From NCBI RefSeq assembly GCF_019203985.1, contig NZ_JAGSPD010000001.1:124001-188000 (forward strand): a stretch of DNA of 64,000 nt. Reading direction: 5' to 3'. Shown one piece after another: positions 10,501 to 18,399 of the stretch (position 1 is the first letter of the stretch; every line of letters starts with the position of its first letter). A program made the position numbers and the translations under genes. The notes under the pieces were generated by a model. The model was not told the origin of the DNA. It made no database searches and saw nothing but the letters and a program-made list of their open reading frames with translations. Origin of the DNA: Winogradskyella luteola (GTDB lineage Bacteria; Bacteroidota; Bacteroidia; Flavobacteriales; Flavobacteriaceae).

Positions 10501-10710
10501 AAAAATATTACCTACAAAATTAATTACAAAAAAGACCATAATCGCCTCAAACCACCAAGCATTATAAATCAATTGTCTTGTATAAGGTGTTGGAGAGGTC
10601 TCCATGTTTCTGTCCAGGATGGTTCCCGTTGCCATAGCAAAGGCAAAAACAATAAATAAAACAGCAGTGAGTTTAGTGGAGAATAGGAAATTCGCGATTT
10701 TCTTTTGCAT
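7516..10710 (-). CDS. Cytochrome c biogenesis protein, ResB-CcsA fusion (CcsBA)
   Basis: A very large (1064-residue) inner-membrane protein joining the two halves of the system II haem exporter/cytochrome c synthase. The N-terminal half has ResB-like helices (near residues 10-70) and a large periplasmic region. A second periplasmic segment follows a helix near residue 490. The C-terminal ~300 residues are CcsA, with the haem-binding tryptophan-rich motif WGRYWGWDPKETWAL around residue 970. It delivers haem to apocytochromes outside the inner membrane and catalyses thioether formation. I chose ATG 10710 (MQKKIANFLFS) because the frame upstream only offers a TTG at 10740. Fused CcsBA is usual in Bacteroidota. 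Confidence 0.95.
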   Translation of the reverse strand: MQKKIANFLFSTKLTAVLFIVFAFAMATGTILDRNMETSPTPYTRQLIYNAWWFEAIMVFFVINFVGNIFRFRLHKKEKWATLILHLAFIFILVGAFVTRYIGYEGMMNIREGETESQFRSQKTYISGRILGDYKINGQLQQRNIMEVVDFSPRLDNDFDETFDYGDTEVNLKLRKFIKGAEKDIVPDENGDSYLKIVEAGDGRPHNHFLRSGQVSNLHNVLISLNKEQEGAINITNTEDGLFIKSPYEGEYMTMATGTTGKLVKDSLQPLALRSRYIIGNMQLVFPKPVVKGVFDIVKKPRILKGDESGIVLDVNANGETKSVNLLGGPGTYPRIEEIKVGGLDIALRYGSRLEQLPFQVKLNDFIAEKYPGTEKAYSSYESKVTVLDKEQGDFDYHIYMNNILDHRGYRFFQASFDPDEKGTVLSVNHDRWGTYITYTGYMLLYFGLMAILFAKNTRFDDIRKRLNKLKKKKAELMTMIVLLLSFSSFAQQHSENDGHDHSKNTRQNKIQIDSILKANITPEEHTDKFAKMVIQDYSGRMMPMHTYASEMLRKLSKKDIYEDFNATQVFLSIQESPLLWYNVPIIYLKPRKADSIRTIIGVDYGEKYASLVDFFTPDGRYKLGSYIEEAYKAQVPNGFQKEVKEADSRVNLLYNAIEGRSIKIFPVPEDENNTWISSLEFRESYRDKIKDSLYGNFINNGFSAYLVTLNNAKQTGNFSKAEELLEGIKKTQQKFGSEIMLSDEKIESEILYNKYDIFKKLFSWYMYAATILFILIIVQIFDYRSRWLKVAINSLIGVIVLLFAMHLGSLIWRWYLSGHAPWSDAYESMIYVAWSVMLFGLLLGRKSNLTVAASAFVCSMILMVAHWNWMDPAIANLQPVLQGYWLMIHVSVIVASYGPFAIGMILGVVALLLMILTNKENKERMLINIKELTIINEMALTVGLVMLTIGNFLGGMWANESWGRYWGWDPKETWALISIMIYAFVIHMRLVPGLRGRWFYNLMSIIAFGSILMTYFGVNFYLSGLHAYASGDQILSFQFIAITIAIIAILAFLAYRKYKIHYK

Positions 10711-10816
10711 AGCTCGATTGGCTTTTTTAAGCTCGTGCAAAGATATGGCTTTTTGATGATTTATACTTTGTTTTTAAACCATGAAAAAGCGTTAAAATTC
10801 ATTAAGAACCTTTCAG

Positions 10817-11266
10817 TTAATTTGAAACCTTTGATTTTAAAAGTTGATTCTGTTCTTCCATTAAATGTTTCAAATCTGATAGGAGTTCAATATCCTTTGG
10901 CGTTACAACTGTTTCGTCTTTAGTATCCTGTGCTTTATTGCGCAATCGGTTCATAGCCTTTACAACAATAAAAACTGTAAAACCAATAATTATAAAATCT
11001 AAAAAGACTTCAAACAGTGCACCATAAGCAATCGCAACTTCACTTGTTGTTATGGTACCAGAGGCATCTGTAACGGCATCTCTTAGCACTAATTTTTTAT
11101 CCTGAAAGTTAACATCATCGGACAATAGTGATAGTGGTGGTAGCAATACTTGTTTTGCCAAAACATCTATAACTTTATTAAATGCAGCACCAATGATAAT
11201 CCCAATGGCCATATCCATCATATTACCTTTTACTGCAAATTCTTTAAATTCTTTTAGGAGTTTCAT
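10817..11266 (-). CDS. mscL: Large-conductance mechanosensitive channel MscL
   Basis: A 149-residue protein with the MscL layout: amphipathic N-terminal helix (MKLLKEFKEFAVKGN), pore-lining TM1 with DMAIGIIIGAAFNKVI near residues 18-33, a periplasmic loop, TM2 near 85-105 and a cytoplasmic helix bundle at the C terminus. It opens under membrane tension to release solutes during hypo-osmotic shock. The loop (about residues 45-75) carries extra polar residues but lies within family variation. It sits between ccsBA and the truncated haemoglobin gene on the same strand. Confidence 0.96.
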   Translation of the reverse strand: MKLLKEFKEFAVKGNMMDMAIGIIIGAAFNKVIDVLAKQVLLPPLSLLSDDVNFQDKKLVLRDAVTDASGTITTSEVAIAYGALFEVFLDFIIIGFTVFIVVKAMNRLRNKAQDTKDETVVTPKDIELLSDLKHLMEEQNQLLKSKVSN

Positions 11267-11294
11267 AATTATTCTCTATTGTTTATTATTAATC

Positions 11295-11690
11295 TTAATC
11301 TTCTGTTCTGGCCTCAAAAATCTTTAGGTATAAAAAGGTTCCCATTTTACGAGCACGTCGCTTGGCATTCTCAGCATAATCGCCTTCAAAAAGTTCATCT
11401 ATGGTCTCAAACCAAAGATTTAACCACAGACCAAAATGTAATTCGGTTATGCTGTTATTATGAGCAGCATCAACTTTTACATGTGCTTCTATGGGATTAC
11501 CATGATATTTGGTTTTTAAAAATAGACTTGATTCCCAAAACGTAGTGAGATGCTGAAGATGTGCGTCCCAATCTTTTATAGTGTTATTGAAAAAAAGTCC
11601 CAGTACTTTATCTTTTCTAACTTTTATATAAAAATTAGAAACTAATTTAAAAATATCTTCTCTAGTTTTTATATCATTTTTTTCCATCAT
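11295..11690 (-). CDS. Group III truncated haemoglobin
   Basis: A 131-residue globin-fold protein. The LHFGLWLNLWFETIDELF segment carries the proximal histidine (about residue 85) followed by the group III HFxxWL pattern. FYIKVRKDKVLGLFF near residue 20 is the B/C-helix region and WE near residue 52 fits the E helix. Group III truncated globins bind O2/NO in the cytosol and are linked to nitrosative stress or microaerobic growth. ATG 11690 is used; a GTG lies one codon upstream and another ATG one codon downstream. Confidence 0.9.
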   Translation of the reverse strand: MMEKNDIKTREDIFKLVSNFYIKVRKDKVLGLFFNNTIKDWDAHLQHLTTFWESSLFLKTKYHGNPIEAHVKVDAAHNNSITELHFGLWLNLWFETIDELFEGDYAENAKRRARKMGTFLYLKIFEARTED

Positions 11691-11757
11691 CACAAAGTTA
11701 TTGTTTTTAATTATCTAAGTGTTTACCCAAAACAGATAATCTTAGTATTTTTACACT

Positions 11758-12564
11758 ATGATATCAGTTGTGTTACTTGGTGCCGGAAACGTTGCCACAC
11801 ATTTATACAAGGCATTCTCTAGAGCAGAAAATATTTCTGTTAAGCAATGGTACAACCGTTCTTATAGCGCAATTTCCTCCTATTCTAATGATGTTGAAAC
11901 CATTGACAATCTCACTGAATTAAAAGAAGCTGATATCTATATCATGGCAGTAAGTGATGACAGTATTTCAAAGCTATCTAAAGACTTACCCTTTGAAAAT
12001 CGACTGGTGGCACATACTTCTGGAAGCGTCTCCATTCATGATTTAGACAAAAAAAATCAACGTGCTGTGTTTTATCCGTTGCAAACATTTTCTAGAGATG
12101 CCGAATTAGATTTTAGTAAAATTCCTATATGCATAGAGGTTACTGAAAAATCCAATTTTCAATTTATGAAAGATTTGACTGAAGCCTTGGGTTGCAAGTC
12201 TTATAAAATTGATACCGAGCAAAGGCAGACCTTACATTTATCGGCTGTATTTGTGAATAACTTTACCAATCAACTCTATCGTATTGCCCACGAAATCAGT
12301 GATGCAAAACGCATAAATTTCGATATCTTAAAACCTCTAATTTTAGAAACAGCTAAAAAAGTGCAAGATCTATCACCCTACATGGCGCAAACAGGACCAG
12401 CAAAACGCAATGACAAAAAAACGATAAAGCGTCATTTAAAACAAATAGAATCCGAAGAGCATAAAGCAATATATGAGCTTTTAACTGCTTCGATAAAAAA
12501 GACACATGGTGCTTCAAATACGTTCGGCAACCATAGAAAAGCTAAAAACAAAACTGGTCACTGA
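11758..12564 (+). CDS. Rossmann-like/DUF2520 domain protein
   Basis: A 268-residue protein with an N-terminal dinucleotide-binding fold (VVLLGAGNVATHLYKAF, residues 4-20) and a C-terminal helical DUF2520 domain containing the LHLSAVFVNNFTNQLY segment near residue 160. This resembles ketopantoate/pyrroline-carboxylate reductase-like architectures, but the substrate is unknown. It begins a run of closely spaced plus-strand genes (kdsC, membrane protein, ubiA-like, maf). The last codons run into a palindromic intergenic repeat that supplies the stop, so the extreme C terminus is probably not conserved. Confidence 0.85.
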   Translation: MISVVLLGAGNVATHLYKAFSRAENISVKQWYNRSYSAISSYSNDVETIDNLTELKEADIYIMAVSDDSISKLSKDLPFENRLVAHTSGSVSIHDLDKKNQRAVFYPLQTFSRDAELDFSKIPICIEVTEKSNFQFMKDLTEALGCKSYKIDTEQRQTLHLSAVFVNNFTNQLYRIAHEISDAKRINFDILKPLILETAKKVQDLSPYMAQTGPAKRNDKKTIKRHLKQIESEEHKAIYELLTASIKKTHGASNTFGNHRKAKNKTGH

Positions 12565-12580
12565 GCGTAGTCGAAGTGAC
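12557..12580. repeat. Short palindromic intergenic repeat (GTCACT...AGTGAC)
   Basis: A 24-base dyad with 6-base arms GTCACT/AGTGAC around a GAGCGTAGTCGA core. Related, degenerate sequence (GCAATGAGCAAAGTCGAAGTG) recurs at about 15031-15051 after maf. From memory this resembles dispersed REP-like palindromes common in flavobacterial genomes. The first copy overlaps the stop codon of the DUF2520 gene. Confidence 0.6.
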
Positions 12581-12595
12581 ACATTATAAAAACAA

Positions 12596-13135
12596 ATGAA
12601 TACATCTAACACTAAAAGCTATAAAGAATATCTAGCAGACATAACCACTTTAATTTTTGATGTAGATGGTGTACTTACCGATGGTACAATTACCGTAACC
12701 ACAGAAGGAGAAATGCTACGCACCATGAATATTAAAGATGGATTTGCGCTCAAGACCGCCGTTGATGCCGGTTTTAATGTCTGTATAATTTCTGGTGGCT
12801 CTAACGAAGGTGTGAGAAAACGTTTGGCTGGTTTAGGTATTAAAGACATTTATTTAGGCGCACATAACAAAATTGAACAGCTTAATGAATATATGTGTAA
12901 GCACAATATCACTAAACAACAAATGTTATATATGGGTGATGATATACCTGATTACCCTGTGATGAAATTAGTAGGTTTGCCCTGTTGCCCGCAAGATGCT
13001 GTTTCGGAAATTAAAGCGATTTCTAAATATGTTTCACACAAAAATGGTGGAAAAGGTGCAGTAAGAGACGTAATCGAGCAAGTACTTAAGGTACAAGGTA
13101 AATGGAACGGTAACTTTAATGCAAAATATGATTGA
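12596..13135 (+). CDS. kdsC: KdsC-like HAD phosphatase (KDO-8-phosphate phosphatase)
   Basis: A 179-residue capless HAD hydrolase. The catalytic motif FDVDGVLTDG (residues 21-30; nucleophile D22, acid/base D24), SGG motif II near residue 62, a lysine motif and MGDDIPDYPVM motif IV are all present. KdsC dephosphorylates KDO-8-phosphate to KDO for the lipopolysaccharide inner core. The absence of a cap domain and the length fit KdsC well. It is cotranscribed with a small membrane protein gene beginning 5 bases after its stop. Confidence 0.88.
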   Translation: MNTSNTKSYKEYLADITTLIFDVDGVLTDGTITVTTEGEMLRTMNIKDGFALKTAVDAGFNVCIISGGSNEGVRKRLAGLGIKDIYLGAHNKIEQLNEYMCKHNITKQQMLYMGDDIPDYPVMKLVGLPCCPQDAVSEIKAISKYVSHKNGGKGAVRDVIEQVLKVQGKWNGNFNAKYD

Positions 13136-13140
13136 TTAAT

Positions 13141-13455
13141 ATGGGGCGTAGAAGCAGAAGACACAGCACAGGTTTTGGTTATATCGGTTTTGGCAATAGC
13201 CAATCTACATTTAACCAAAAAACTAGCAAACCGTTTTCTGTGTATAAAGAGAAACTAGATCTCGAAGCACATCTGCATTATCAGATGGAGTTTTTGCACA
13301 AAGACCTGACCAAAGAAGACAAACAAAAGATTAAAGATAAAATACGAAAGCAAGAGCAAAAACTATTTATTAGAACTACTATAGTAAGCATTGTTGTTTT
13401 TGCCATTTTCGCTTACACAGCTTATTACCTAATTAACAAAATTATTTTTCGCTAA
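13141..13455 (+). CDS. Small C-terminally anchored membrane protein, unknown function
   Basis: A 104-residue protein. The N-terminal 30 residues are basic and glycine/serine-rich (MGRRSRRHSTGFGYIGFGNS). A charged, probably coiled-coil helix follows at about residues 40-75, then one C-terminal transmembrane helix near 78-98. The ATG at 13141 is preferred over a TTG three codons upstream that overlaps the kdsC stop. It lies tightly between kdsC and the prenyltransferase gene. I do not recognise the family. Confidence 0.7.
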   Translation: MGRRSRRHSTGFGYIGFGNSQSTFNQKTSKPFSVYKEKLDLEAHLHYQMEFLHKDLTKEDKQKIKDKIRKQEQKLFIRTTIVSIVVFAIFAYTAYYLINKIIFR

Positions 13456-13463
13456 TCTCAAAC

Positions 13464-14390
13464 ATGATTCATTTCCTCAATTTAATCCGTTGGAAAAACC
13501 TAGTTATGATTGCACTTGTGCAAATCTTAATTAAATATACACTACTCCTTCCCTTTTTTGAAGGTCATGGAGTCGTCACCACGCTAAGTCCTTTAGCATT
13601 TTTTTTATTGGTTTTGGCCACAGTTTGTATCGCTGCTGGTGGTTATGTTATCAACGATATTTATGATGTCGAAGCAGATAAAATCAATAAGCCAAATAAA
13701 GTTATTGTTAACACGTACATCTCAGAAAAAGTAGCATTACAACTATTTATAACTCTTAATATTGTTGGTGTAGGCATAGGTTTTTATTTATCTAATGGCA
13801 TAGGTAAATCGGGTTATTTCGTTATCTTTTTTATAGCTTCGGCATTGCTTTATATATATTCATCATATCTAAAACAGATACTTTTGGTTGGGAACATTAT
13901 CGTTTCACTTATAGTTGCCTTGAGTATTCTTTTAGTTGGAATTTTTGAATTACTCCCTGTAATTAATGATAGTAATAGAGTGGTTCAAACTTTCTTTTTT
14001 AGAATTATATTAGACTATGCCATTTTCGCTTTTATGATTAATTTCATAAGAGAACTGGTAAAAGATATTGAAGATATTGATGGAGATCATAAGGTTGGCA
14101 TGCAAACACTACCAATTGTTTTAGGAAGAGAACGCACCAATAAGATTGTTTTTGTGCTGTCACTCATTCCTTTATTTTCGGTAATTTATTATGTAATCGC
14201 CAACCTGTTCAAGCAACAACTTTTAGTTGGATATTTCTTGGTATTCGTCATTGCACCACTCATTTATGTTACCATAAAACTATTTAGCGCAGAACACAAA
14301 TCGCACTACAAGCATATGAGTTCAATATTAAAATTAGTAATGTTAACAGGTATGTTTTCTATGTTGCTTTATAATTATGTCTTAAAATAA
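13464..14390 (+). CDS. UbiA-family prenyltransferase
   Basis: A 308-residue polytopic membrane enzyme with about nine hydrophobic helices and both aspartate-rich UbiA motifs: NDIYDVEADKINKP (residues 64-77) and the DIEDIDGDHKVGMQTLP region near residue 197. UbiA enzymes transfer a prenyl chain from a diphosphate to an acceptor. Flavobacterial members are often labelled geranylgeranylglycerol-phosphate geranylgeranyltransferase, but the real acceptor here is unproven. Its stop is directly followed by the start of maf, indicating an operon. Confidence 0.85.
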   Translation: MIHFLNLIRWKNLVMIALVQILIKYTLLLPFFEGHGVVTTLSPLAFFLLVLATVCIAAGGYVINDIYDVEADKINKPNKVIVNTYISEKVALQLFITLNIVGVGIGFYLSNGIGKSGYFVIFFIASALLYIYSSYLKQILLVGNIIVSLIVALSILLVGIFELLPVINDSNRVVQTFFFRIILDYAIFAFMINFIRELVKDIEDIDGDHKVGMQTLPIVLGRERTNKIVFVLSLIPLFSVIYYVIANLFKQQLLVGYFLVFVIAPLIYVTIKLFSAEHKSHYKHMSSILKLVMLTGMFSMLLYNYVLK

Positions 14391-14984
14391 ATGCTGAACG
14401 AAAAACTTAAAGATTATAACATTATACTGGCTTCAGCTTCACCACGTCGCCATGCCTTTTTAAAATCCATGAATATAGATTTTGAAGTTCGGCTTAAGCC
14501 TGTAGATGAAATTTACCCAAAACATTTAAAGAGGACAGAAATTACAGACTATTTAGCAAAGTTAAAAGCTGAAGCACTTAAGGATAATCTCAAACCAAAA
14601 GACATCTTAATAACGAGTGACACCATTGTTTGGCTGAAAGATAAAGCTATTGAAAAACCGAAAAATGAAGCGGATGCGTTTAGAATGATTAAATCCTTAA
14701 GTGACAAAACACATGAGGTAATGACATCGATTTGTTTTACACAGAATTCCGAACAAACATTAGTGAATACTACAACCAAAGTTACCTTTAAAGCTTTAAC
14801 TGATGATGAAATTTGGTACTATATCAACACTTATAAACCATTGGATAAAGCTGGTGCTTATGGCATACAAGAATGGATTGGAGCTATTGCCATTACTAAT
14901 ATTGAAGGTTCTTATAATAACGTTGTAGGGCTACCAACGCATTTGCTTTACGAAACGTTAAATGCTATTGTTGAAGATCATTAG
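14391..14984 (+). CDS. Maf-like nucleoside triphosphate pyrophosphatase
   Basis: A 197-residue Maf/YhdE-family protein. The signature ILASASPRRHAFL near residue 13 (usually ASGSPRR), the SDTIVWL motif around residue 78 with its metal-binding Asp, and the DKAGAYGIQEW motif near 148 are present. Maf proteins hydrolyse non-canonical or canonical NTPs to NMP and pyrophosphate and are linked to septum inhibition. It starts with no gap after the UbiA-like gene. Confidence 0.93.
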   Translation: MLNEKLKDYNIILASASPRRHAFLKSMNIDFEVRLKPVDEIYPKHLKRTEITDYLAKLKAEALKDNLKPKDILITSDTIVWLKDKAIEKPKNEADAFRMIKSLSDKTHEVMTSICFTQNSEQTLVNTTTKVTFKALTDDEIWYYINTYKPLDKAGAYGIQEWIGAIAITNIEGSYNNVVGLPTHLLYETLNAIVEDH

Positions 14985-15079
14985 AATTGTAACTTTGTAA
15001 TTCCCTGCAATGCGTAGTTCTGAGATGTCGCAATGAGCAAAGTCGAAGTGTTGTTTCAGAATCTAAAAATCTTGAAGTT

Positions 15080-16006
15080 ATGAAATTCACAAAATACCTA
15101 TCGTTCATTTTAATAGTTTTAATACTGGGGTCTTGTAAAGAAAATAAAACTGAATCCCCAGAGAACTTAGCCATATCCGAAACTAAAGAAAAACCTACTC
15201 TGCCAAAAACAGAGCTTTCAAAAGAATTTAGAGACTATTGGTATGGTGGAGAAGCCGAAATTACTTCATACAAATTAGAACAAGCGCGCTACGGAGAAAT
15301 GCGGGATGGAACAGCAGTATTGGTATTTGTGACTGAAGATTTTCTACCCAAAGTACAAGTAAAAGCCGATAATTACAGCGAAATAAATATCCCTGTTTTA
15401 AAACTTAACGCCACCAAAAACTTTAATACAGGTATTTACCCGTATTCCATAATGCAAAGTACATTCTATCCTGTTTCAAATAATAAACATGCGATTAAGA
15501 TTTCGGCATCGGTGCAAGAATGGTGTGGTCACATTTATACGCAACTTAATAACCGTGATGATTTTGAAGTAATGTCACATTCCTACTTTCAAAACGAAGC
15601 AGATCAAAGTTTCAATATTGAAAAAACCTGGACAGAAAATGAATTATGGACCAAGCTTCGCATCGATCCAAGAAGTTTACCTATTGGAAACATAAATAGT
15701 ATTCCATCTCTAGAATACACAAGATTAAGCCACAGAAGCATAAAAGCTTATAGTGCTTTTGCCACTTTACAAAATGGAAATTACACACTCACTTATCCTG
15801 ATTTAAATAGGACTTTAAAAATTAATTTCAACACCAATTTTCCATACGAAATTTTAGGTTGGGAAGAAACTTTTAAAAGTGGCTATGGCAAATCTGCTAA
15901 GATCTTAACGACTAAAGCCACTAAACTAGAGTCGATTAAATCTGCATATTGGAACAAAAATAACAATGGCGATGAAGATTTAAGAACCACTCTTAAACTA
16001 CAATAA
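15080..16006 (+). CDS. Lipoprotein of unknown function
   Basis: A 308-residue protein with a lipoprotein signal peptide: hydrophobic stretch to LILGSC with the lipobox Cys at about residue 19, followed by a polar Ser/Glu/Lys linker. The mature part has conserved-looking aromatic stretches (FRDYWYGGEAEITSYKLEQ, VQEWCGHIYTQL) and one further Cys. It is therefore probably attached to a membrane facing the periplasm. Homologues are sometimes mislabelled septum inhibitor Maf because of the neighbouring maf gene; nothing in the sequence supports that. Function unknown. Confidence 0.75.
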   Translation: MKFTKYLSFILIVLILGSCKENKTESPENLAISETKEKPTLPKTELSKEFRDYWYGGEAEITSYKLEQARYGEMRDGTAVLVFVTEDFLPKVQVKADNYSEINIPVLKLNATKNFNTGIYPYSIMQSTFYPVSNNKHAIKISASVQEWCGHIYTQLNNRDDFEVMSHSYFQNEADQSFNIEKTWTENELWTKLRIDPRSLPIGNINSIPSLEYTRLSHRSIKAYSAFATLQNGNYTLTYPDLNRTLKINFNTNFPYEILGWEETFKSGYGKSAKILTTKATKLESIKSAYWNKNNNGDEDLRTTLKLQ

Positions 16007-16027
16007 ATAAAAGAGTATCCCTTTGTT

Positions 16028-16075
16028 AGCCTATGTGATTTTAAGTTATAAAATCACATAGGCTGACGTTTTATT
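16028..16075 (+). terminator. Intrinsic terminator with 16-bp perfect stem
   Basis: Arms AGCCTATGTGATTTTA (16028-16043) and its exact complement (16049-16064), five-base loop, followed by a T-rich tail. It lies 21 bases after the lipoprotein stop and ends that transcript. Confidence 0.8.
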
Positions 16076-16112
16076 TTAAACTATATTTGTTAAAAGACAA
16101 ATTAGCTATACC

Positions 16113-16646
16113 ATGTCCGAATTCTTCAAGGCTTATCAAACTGAGATCATACGTACAGCCGTATTACTTATTTTACTTCTTATTATTAGAAGTATAATTG
16201 TAGTCACAGTAAAAAAAATTGGTCGAAAAAGTGGGACTACGGAAGCCAGAGCAAATCTTATAGGACGTTACGCCACAGTGACCTTAATCCTCATAGCAAT
16301 TTTAATAGAAGCTTTTATTCTAGGTTTTGAAACACAAGATATTACATTGGTATTTTCTTCAGTGTTTGCCGTAATAGGCATTGCATTGTTTGCCATTTGG
16401 TCTATATTAAGCAATGTCACCTCAGGTATCATCATGTTTTTTTCGTTTCCGTATAAAGTAGGCGATAAAATAAAAATCCACGATAAGGATTATCCCCTAG
16501 AAGTTATTATAGAAGATATTAGAGCTTTTCAGCTAATTTTAAGAGAAGATACCGGAGATTTGGTCACTTACCCAAATAATTTAATTCTCCAAAAAGCTGT
16601 AACTTTAATACAAAAAGATGCTTTGAGTGACAACAGTACAACTTAA
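16113..16646 (+). CDS. Small MscS-like mechanosensitive channel domain protein
   Basis: A 177-residue protein with three hydrophobic helices (about residues 10-30, 50-72 and 80-105) and a short beta domain. The third helix runs into NVTSGIIMFFSFPYKVGDKIKI, which matches the MscS TM3/beta junction. The usual C-terminal alpha/beta domain is shortened. It is predicted to gate ion flux under membrane tension. corA starts two bases after its stop, so the two ion-channel genes are probably cotranscribed. Confidence 0.82.
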   Translation: MSEFFKAYQTEIIRTAVLLILLLIIRSIIVVTVKKIGRKSGTTEARANLIGRYATVTLILIAILIEAFILGFETQDITLVFSSVFAVIGIALFAIWSILSNVTSGIIMFFSFPYKVGDKIKIHDKDYPLEVIIEDIRAFQLILREDTGDLVTYPNNLILQKAVTLIQKDALSDNSTT

Positions 16647-16648
16647 TT

Positions 16649-17731
16649 ATGATAAAAAGAAAAACAAGGAAAAAACGTACTGAGGAATCCAAAAAACACA
16701 TAGGTCAAGTTCCTGGCACCCTTATCTATACAGGAAAAAAGTCCGACAAAGATTTTCATGTTGAATGCTTTGACTATACCAAAGATAATGTAGAAGAGTC
16801 CATTCTTCTCAATATTGAAGAAGCAGCCAATTATAAGGACTCAAGTTCAGTAACTTGGATTAATGTTGATGGGCTTAAGCATACGGATAAAATTGCGAAT
16901 ATCGGTCAACAGTATAGTTTACATCCCTTGGTATTGGAAGATATTGTCAATACCACTCAACGCCCAAAAATAGATGAATACGAAGACTACCTATTTTTAG
17001 TCTTAAAGATGCTATATTATGACGAAAAAGAAAACATCATTATAGAACAGGTAAGTATGGTTCTGGGCAAAAATTATGTACTCACATTTCAAGAATCTGA
17101 AGGTGATGTATTTGGGCCAATCAGAGACCGTTTGCGGTTTGCCAACGGAAGAATTAGAGGGTTAAAATCCGATTACCTTATGTATGCCTTAATCGACGCT
17201 ATCGTCGATAATTATTTTAGCATCATTGAAGTCTTAGGTAATAAAATTGAGGATTTGGAAACCGAATTGTTTACCGGCAATGCACGCGAAGATGTTAATA
17301 TAGAGGTACAACAGCTTAAGCGAGAAATTCTAAAAGTACGCCGTGCCATATTCCCACTCAGGGAGATCATTACTCGTGTTGAAAAGGGCGAACATCCCTT
17401 AATATACAAACGTACCATAACCTATTACAGAGATATTTACGACCATTTAATTCAAGTATCTGAAAATATAGATATATATCGCGAAATGATATGGAGTTTA
17501 ATGGACATGTATATGACGACCATTAGCAACAAGATGAACGAAGTCATGAAAGTCCTCACTATAATGTCGTCCATTTTTATTCCGCTTACTTTTCTTGCAG
17601 GTATTTATGGTATGAATTTTAAATACATCCCAGAATTAGAATATCGCTATGGTTATTTTGTGCTTTTGGGAGTGATGTTTATCCTATTTATTGGACTATT
17701 GTTTTATTTTAAGCGGAAGAAGTGGTTGTGA
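16649..17731 (+). CDS. corA: CorA family magnesium/cobalt transporter
   Basis: A 360-residue protein with a large cytoplasmic alpha/beta domain, a long stalk helix and two C-terminal transmembrane helices. The signature YGMNF is at residues 320-324 (GMN 321-323) at the pore entrance. CorA is a pentameric inner-membrane channel for Mg2+ (also Co2+ or Ni2+) gated by intracellular Mg2+. The length and the final basic KRKKWL tail fit the family. Coupled to the MscS-like gene upstream. Confidence 0.96.
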   Translation: MIKRKTRKKRTEESKKHIGQVPGTLIYTGKKSDKDFHVECFDYTKDNVEESILLNIEEAANYKDSSSVTWINVDGLKHTDKIANIGQQYSLHPLVLEDIVNTTQRPKIDEYEDYLFLVLKMLYYDEKENIIIEQVSMVLGKNYVLTFQESEGDVFGPIRDRLRFANGRIRGLKSDYLMYALIDAIVDNYFSIIEVLGNKIEDLETELFTGNAREDVNIEVQQLKREILKVRRAIFPLREIITRVEKGEHPLIYKRTITYYRDIYDHLIQVSENIDIYREMIWSLMDMYMTTISNKMNEVMKVLTIMSSIFIPLTFLAGIYGMNFKYIPELEYRYGYFVLLGVMFILFIGLLFYFKRKKWL

Positions 17732-17765
17732 TAAAGAAAAAATCCTAAATTTCCGAATGATGTAT

Positions 17766-17789
17766 TTTTGGTGTATATTTACACCAAAA
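17766..17789. promoter_or_regulatory. Probable operator of the ParDE module
   Basis: Perfect dyad with 10-base arms TTTTGGTGTA / TACACCAAAA and a 4-base spacer, ending 10 bases before the parD ATG and overlapping a TATATTTA promoter-like box. ParD antitoxins bind such palindromes to autorepress; that role is inferred from family and position. Confidence 0.7.
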
Positions 17790-17799
17790 GAAATCTATT

Positions 17800-18039
17800 A
17801 TGGGAAGACAAAGCATATCACTAACCGAGCCAAATGATAGATGGCTAAAAAGTCAGGTAGAAAATAAAGAATACTCCAGTAAAAGTGAGTTGATAAATGA
17901 TCTCATTAGACAGGCAAGACGGCAAAATGTTCAAATCGATTGGGTTAGAGCTAAATTAGAGCGTGCTGAAAACAGTGGATTCACAAACGATAGCAAAGCA
18001 CAAATCTTAAAACAGTCTAAAGCTTTACTTAATGGCTAA
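17800..18039 (+). CDS. ParD-family antitoxin
   Basis: A 79-residue protein with an N-terminal ribbon-helix-helix (RQSISLTEPNDRWLKSQV, then a SSKSELINDLIRQARR helix) and a C-terminal helical tail that would wrap the toxin. Antitoxins of this class neutralise ParE and repress their own promoter. The toxin gene overlaps its last 8 bases, the usual translational coupling. Confidence 0.88.
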   Translation: MGRQSISLTEPNDRWLKSQVENKEYSSKSELINDLIRQARRQNVQIDWVRAKLERAENSGFTNDSKAQILKQSKALLNG

Positions 18040-18322
18040 ATACAGATTAAGTAATGTGGCCAAAGAAGATTTAATTAGAACTCACCATTACGGTTTTAAA
18101 ACGTTTGGAATGACTCAAGCTGATGAATATTTTAATTCGTTTTTTAAACATTTTGATACGATCGCTCAGAGACCATTTTCATTTGAAGCTGTTGATTTTA
18201 TTAAATCAGGATACAGGCGTTGTGTTTGTGGTTCGGATACCATCTATTTTAAACTTAGCAATGATGCAGTCGATATTATGGCAATTGCAGGTAAACAAGA
18301 TTTAAATAACGCCCTAAAATAA
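18032..18322 (+). CDS. ParE/RelE-fold toxin
   Basis: A 96-residue protein of the ParE family: N-terminal helices (VAKEDLIRTHHYGFKTFG), a PFSFEAVDFIKSGYRRCVCGSDTIYFKLS beta region, and a C-terminal IMAIAGKQD strand. ParE toxins usually inhibit DNA gyrase. The R-R pair before CVCGS is in the expected basic patch. Overlap with the antitoxin and the palindromic operator upstream support a functional toxin-antitoxin pair. Confidence 0.88.
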   Translation: MAKYRLSNVAKEDLIRTHHYGFKTFGMTQADEYFNSFFKHFDTIAQRPFSFEAVDFIKSGYRRCVCGSDTIYFKLSNDAVDIMAIAGKQDLNNALK

Positions 18323-18399
18323 CCGTTAAACAAAACCTAAAACCAAGGTCAAAAACAACGACTTTTATATATTTGGAAAGCAACTAACTAATACATACA

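Noticed and set aside
10711..10740. Longer N terminus for the CcsBA protein starting at TTG 10740
   Set aside because: ATG 10710 lies right before the ResB-like first helix; the extra ten residues are not needed.
13132..13140. Upstream TTG start for the small membrane protein after kdsC
   Set aside because: It overlaps the kdsC stop and adds only three residues; ATG 13141 gives a better start.
15080..16006. Maf-type septum inhibitor assignment for the lipoprotein
   Set aside because: No Maf motif is present; the true maf is the preceding gene and the name would come only from adjacency.
17800..18322. ParDE as a mobile element
   Set aside because: There are no flanking repeats, transposase or composition change; it looks like a simple chromosomal toxin-antitoxin module.
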